Shown here piece by piece: positions 26,801 to 27,042 of a stretch of DNA of 27,042 nucleotides. Numbering within the stretch: the stretch's first letter is position 1; every line of letters begins with the position of its first letter. The DNA comes from a virus. The position numbers and the translations under genes were made by a program. The notes beneath the pieces were generated by a model, which was not told where the DNA came from, did not search any database, and saw only the letters and a list, made by a program, of their open reading frames with translations. The stretch covers positions 6,644 through 33,685 of IMG/VR virus record IMGVR_UViG_3300030102_002077; one strand, given 5' to 3'.

Positions 26801-26964
26801 TTAATAATATACAAGGAGCAATGTCTGAAGAAGCTGAATGGTGGCAAACGTTAGCTATGTTAGGTGGTTGGCCATCATGGTCTATAATGCCTAAGAAAAA
26901 ATCAACTAGCAAAAAACCTACTTCTACTAAAAAGAAAAGAGAATTTGCTAATCCATTTGAATAA
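17890..26964 (+). CDS. Giant polyvalent virion protein: zincin-like, HAD-like and LPD-type C-terminal regions
   Basis: 3,024 residues in one open frame. From the N-terminus: an opening of the YIWDNSEYSLDEITEAAG type and an acidic linker (about 38-60). Then long helical, Glu/Lys-rich stretches, and apolar glycine-rich segments about 570-590 and 656-760 (VIFGAGNSFVAGASKYVA; GKLVAGGVSATAIGK) that could enter a membrane. A zincin-type HELAH lies at 1095-1099, with E1158 or E1159 as possible third ligand. A poorly recognised middle region covers about 1200-2170. A HAD-like domain about 2187-2365 has DFDDT (2191-2195), VLTAR (2267-2271) and FADD (2323-2326). The C-terminal region from about 2395 contains ANTPMQ (2792-2797) and a lysine-rich tail. 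HAD and C-terminal blocks recur in marine phage giant proteins, from memory. Probably packaged and ejected like T7 gp16, but no lysozyme or RNA polymerase motif is seen. Confidence 0.88.
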   Translation: MSKYIWDNSEYSLDEITEAAGTANLGIDEYISKYNIEVVDEEEDKTEEIITDPPKAKAVEKAEVVEEIKTPSFVPHPDGDAYYEKLPMMDREKVAYMDWKAKNKPEEIKPAFKGAPLVDVSEGIATKININGKIEEFEDEVTDDFEYTSSNPDVYKLITTAEEKEAKGEGEDDSKFQTISISEDVNFLEKYYPGRFYSGPLVMDGGDPKLYDREQKDIFGKDKSIDASEFIKPIKDELLKREAAKLRNKLKGDESSYVETNIAALDNYGQDDINGTNLKEWYKTGTLTKDAYDQVENKKKSFDKGVFKSSEKELFEKYKTTGEFDTESFLRLKANAGDYAYDAQGNLIGVSVTEGEPIAPMKEGDLGFEQGDIDLINQKTQEYQQKAATVDVLIEARNNAYFELLATDKQIADAVKQGKGPEAQGVVENILNFLSGDALVGDQVQAAARAAEEGSYVGKNILKIASKDPLAQQHNNKLIEVLALDRAIKLNSNLMTIEEEGNISKFTREFQEVMTGTSAAPYGELGNIKSAPSVAASYYSDVMSEAGLQVDKDIVEKDINNSGIDELIVTGGANIAPLLMAIRGAKGVNVKFNNKVYGVKPALKAIDKVFTGFTKGKGTSTTKVMNLVKGITKEVVTIGAANEFQETVFNTQKLPLTDAVIFGAGNSFVAGASKYVATKYIPYFSEFARTRMGVAVNGAGKLVAGGVSATAIGKSAELINASANYWSTGDEEAFDQAMEHLTSIDQLTADVVLFTALGMRGEAVTEVKNRILAIDGRSPLTVNASKTLGVKEFSSPKEVAEALDTKMKELGVDKMNSAQMNSPEVKSQIEKLKLAAETLNTQVNVRDAKQAIEQQTNNAKTTEAKLDIIAKKLATGQELTVAEVKEIGKFSDTPIVDGSQGFNFRSPVEAMNVVMANKLGITRGSEKFNILQGELAKYGEFVNVSNQQFKGESKQTQAKKELYIGKILDARKIQQETNSLTELIESNPELSIVHKPVIAENNKRLKEVQQEMVDLVVENREVEKTDYESDIKFASETAKDLGIRFEELTASKFNELANTKGFNNTSDGVYLPEENAIYINRDVALQNGAISVGSHELAHALLRRSFKNNKGIFTAEGIDAINDFVNNTMSNEQRAKVQQRINQKYDPNSKDFQQKQYEEYLNIFLDGVKRGEYKLNDTFSSKLKSIVEGNRGVDLTTGKGIKNFVDLLARSGRNGVLDVRLKDFYKEGEATGETIEGEAKLSGSEKRLSETVDELIGIERNELGDITLTKEQWDAGYNKLGTDLVEQGTFDGLIVEGTGKDKLKIGSGDIVIEGKGFSRDQYIKDVRDKLKDVVMRWNPESIKGEKGGLVGWITNPLNLNKKKLDVFEDYKKIARAEKAARGEVIEGAGVKGTEIEIPAEPFQAGRTNPLDLLPSELRAEAIEEVRSKLPKTVEGLREFLKGQNYKTLKGLATETTSKFFGIPAKKIRDPKANLAGREPQQAQMKIAQLKGKFIDIIPKNNIDIYKEFETIDGKRTGKFKYISLGDVGTGKATGLPANIRKKLYTSLGRPKGVNNEVFELKRDLTEADILRIFGIEGGRKAEDFALRTPDAQTIKGGVELFDRGLGNKIVRDIAIDLGLANEALNLAQGKNVYMASLTEMRDKPNFVERDFTLNHVGPIAERFANLPYGIKTEEAVKQLLNEEFKTGPRKYKTFTDPNTGESYTFTAQDINGLAKSFITAINRAKEVPFLNEANVKNRSEVNKRDIKKFIEDVVMSEGSERATQKFFGDLLPKNNKGKTISLKELADIEANQVKRRQLATEMWKTQVKEAENTVDWINDNFGLSEQFNSASKIGDGRFQYYKGIADFTPQFNEAIKESGYKVVNEGRKYFIETLDGKRVKEIDRFGKTQSNSEYAIKQLEKAFDKDGIIDVNSPDVKEVVDVYQEVANRSRKILDKQFEFMMNKYKTGEASATDMALFTMELKSGMGTVLRMAAPLREMYEPLPGEKLIKQQSRIKTDAEGKPVLNAKGKPVREKLLIWEHSKPAESMIFEMLDIYLKDANIKEVKLENDIIRYELNETGKKALEEAYNGYEVAIIPKAMDNVITAIGRAEGVEVGKDRYYDELTYGRPEMRAVRNLVTGELKGYEWAIAAEYARDTKLAKINDEQGVPAFASKSQQRNNFDYLKEAKNQDNALDQARIPNKKPKKIRVFDFDDTLARSNNIVIATKDGKTIRLNAEDFAKRGLQLKEEGWNLDFSDFNRVTDGSRGPLFEVAKTIKEARGNEDLFVLTARAPESRDAIYDFLKAEGLEFKRDNIVGLGNSTGEAKAQWLVSKAAEGYNDFYFADDAVQNVKAVKDALSVLDIKSKVQRALASESENRSIEFNKILEAKTGIEYYKEYSAAKAKTVGANKGKFKFFIPYSAEDFVGLLYPTLSKGRLGDKQMAWYKENLLNPYARAMDNLTKDRVQLMADFKALKKELDVPADLRKTNSSGFTNEQAVRVYLFEKSGFDMTANGLSKRDLAELTDIVNKDPKLKAFAEQLMTITKGENYAEPGENWLVGTITTDLISIINTTKRKKYLEEWQRNVDEIFTTENLNKLEAIYGSRYRESMENILSRMKAGKNRLFSGSRLGNKVLDYINGSNAAIMFFNTRSAILQTISSANYLNWSFNNPAKAGIAFANQPQYWKDFTKLMNSDYLRDRRNGLRINIAESEVADAAATSKNKAKAVINYILQKGYLPTQYADSFAIASGGATFYRNRINDLVKREGMTEAQAENQALREWRELAEESQQSSRPDKISQQQASDAGRLILMFANTPMQYARLQKRAIQDLANGRGDAKTNVSKIAYYGVVQNLIFNAMQQAMFKLGFDDDDEEKVKTYSRVANSMVDNTLKGLGISGAAVSVGKNFLMDIYERSNRKRPEYVDAAWKLTQFSPPISSKISRIKSAAYPFDNKKMRKEIYDKGFSINNPALMSGAKVISATTNIPLDRVLQKFNNIQGAMSEEAEWWQTLAMLGGWPSWSIMPKKKSTSKKPTSTKKKREFANPFE

Positions 26965-27013
26965 CTGGAACAAGAAAAAACTGGGCACCATACCCAAAAG
27001 TTCCTGTAACCAA

Positions 27014-27042
27014 AAAAGGGGATCATTACGATCCCCTTTTAT
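27014..27042 (+). terminator. Strong rho-independent terminator closing the structural module
   Basis: An 11 bp stem, 27014-27024 paired with 27030-27040, containing ggggatc and gatcccc, with a 5-base loop (attac). The stem ends in A/T pairs so that the transcript finishes in U. It lies about 50 bases after the giant gene's stop; the window ends here. It would also act on the opposite strand because the A run precedes the stem. Confidence 0.9.

Noticed and set aside
26664-27026. Minus-strand open frame of 120 codons overlapping the end of the giant gene and reaching into the terminator
   Set aside because: It lies opposite a conserved coding region, has Phe/Leu/Ser-rich shadow composition and begins inside the terminator hairpin region.
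26961-27042. Open frame after the giant gene, reading NWAPYPKVPV, as a frameshift extension or small gene
   Set aside because: It has no ATG, GTG or TTG start, a TGA precedes it in that frame at 26958-26960, and its second half is the terminator hairpin.

Overview
This window is the virion-structure module of a tailed double-stranded DNA phage genome. All 14 genes lie on the + strand, packed with gaps of 3 to about 60 bases or short overlaps. They run in the classic late order: terminase large subunit (5' end missing), portal, scaffold, major capsid protein, a small capsid-associated protein, a conserved protein of unknown role, two connector or tail-ring proteins, a tail protein in two pieces, a cupin-fold protein, then three proteins that look like internal virion (ejection) proteins. 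The last of these is a giant of 3,024 residues. I see no tRNA, CRISPR array, insertion sequence, integrase, replication gene or lysis gene, and no gene-free stretch over 300 bases.

The lineage suggested is crAss-like (Crassvirales) or a closely related marine podovirus group. The evidence is the protein sequence patterns of terminase, portal, capsid protein, the two ring proteins and the tail barrel or nozzle protein, recognised from memory without a database search. The DNA is very AT-rich. No start codon is preceded by a Shine-Dalgarno sequence; the leaders are A/T-rich instead, which is typical of Bacteroidota hosts. A marine flavobacterium-like host is a reasonable inference but is not proven.

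Layout: 1-5046 holds packaging and procapsid assembly (TerL, portal, scaffold). Bases 5065-6951 hold the capsid protein, a 101-residue companion and a strong hairpin terminator with a UUCG loop. Bases 6975-7784 hold one gene bracketed by that terminator and a second one. Bases 7798-14876 hold the neck and tail: two ring proteins, then a propeller-type tail protein encoded as two adjacent genes. Bases 14886-26964 hold a cupin protein overlapping a gp14-like ejection protein, a 570-residue helical protein with an EF-hand or dockerin-type loop, and the giant protein. A third terminator at 27014-27042 closes the module.

How the parts would work together: the scaffold and portal organise a prohead of capsid protein, TerL fills it, and the ring and tail proteins close the neck and form a short tail. 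The last three products are probably carried in the head or tail barrel and ejected into the cell. The giant protein is the most interesting element. It combines glycine-rich apolar segments, a metallopeptidase-type HELAH site, a HAD phosphatase-like domain with visible motifs, and a long C-terminal region of the kind found in large polyvalent phage proteins.
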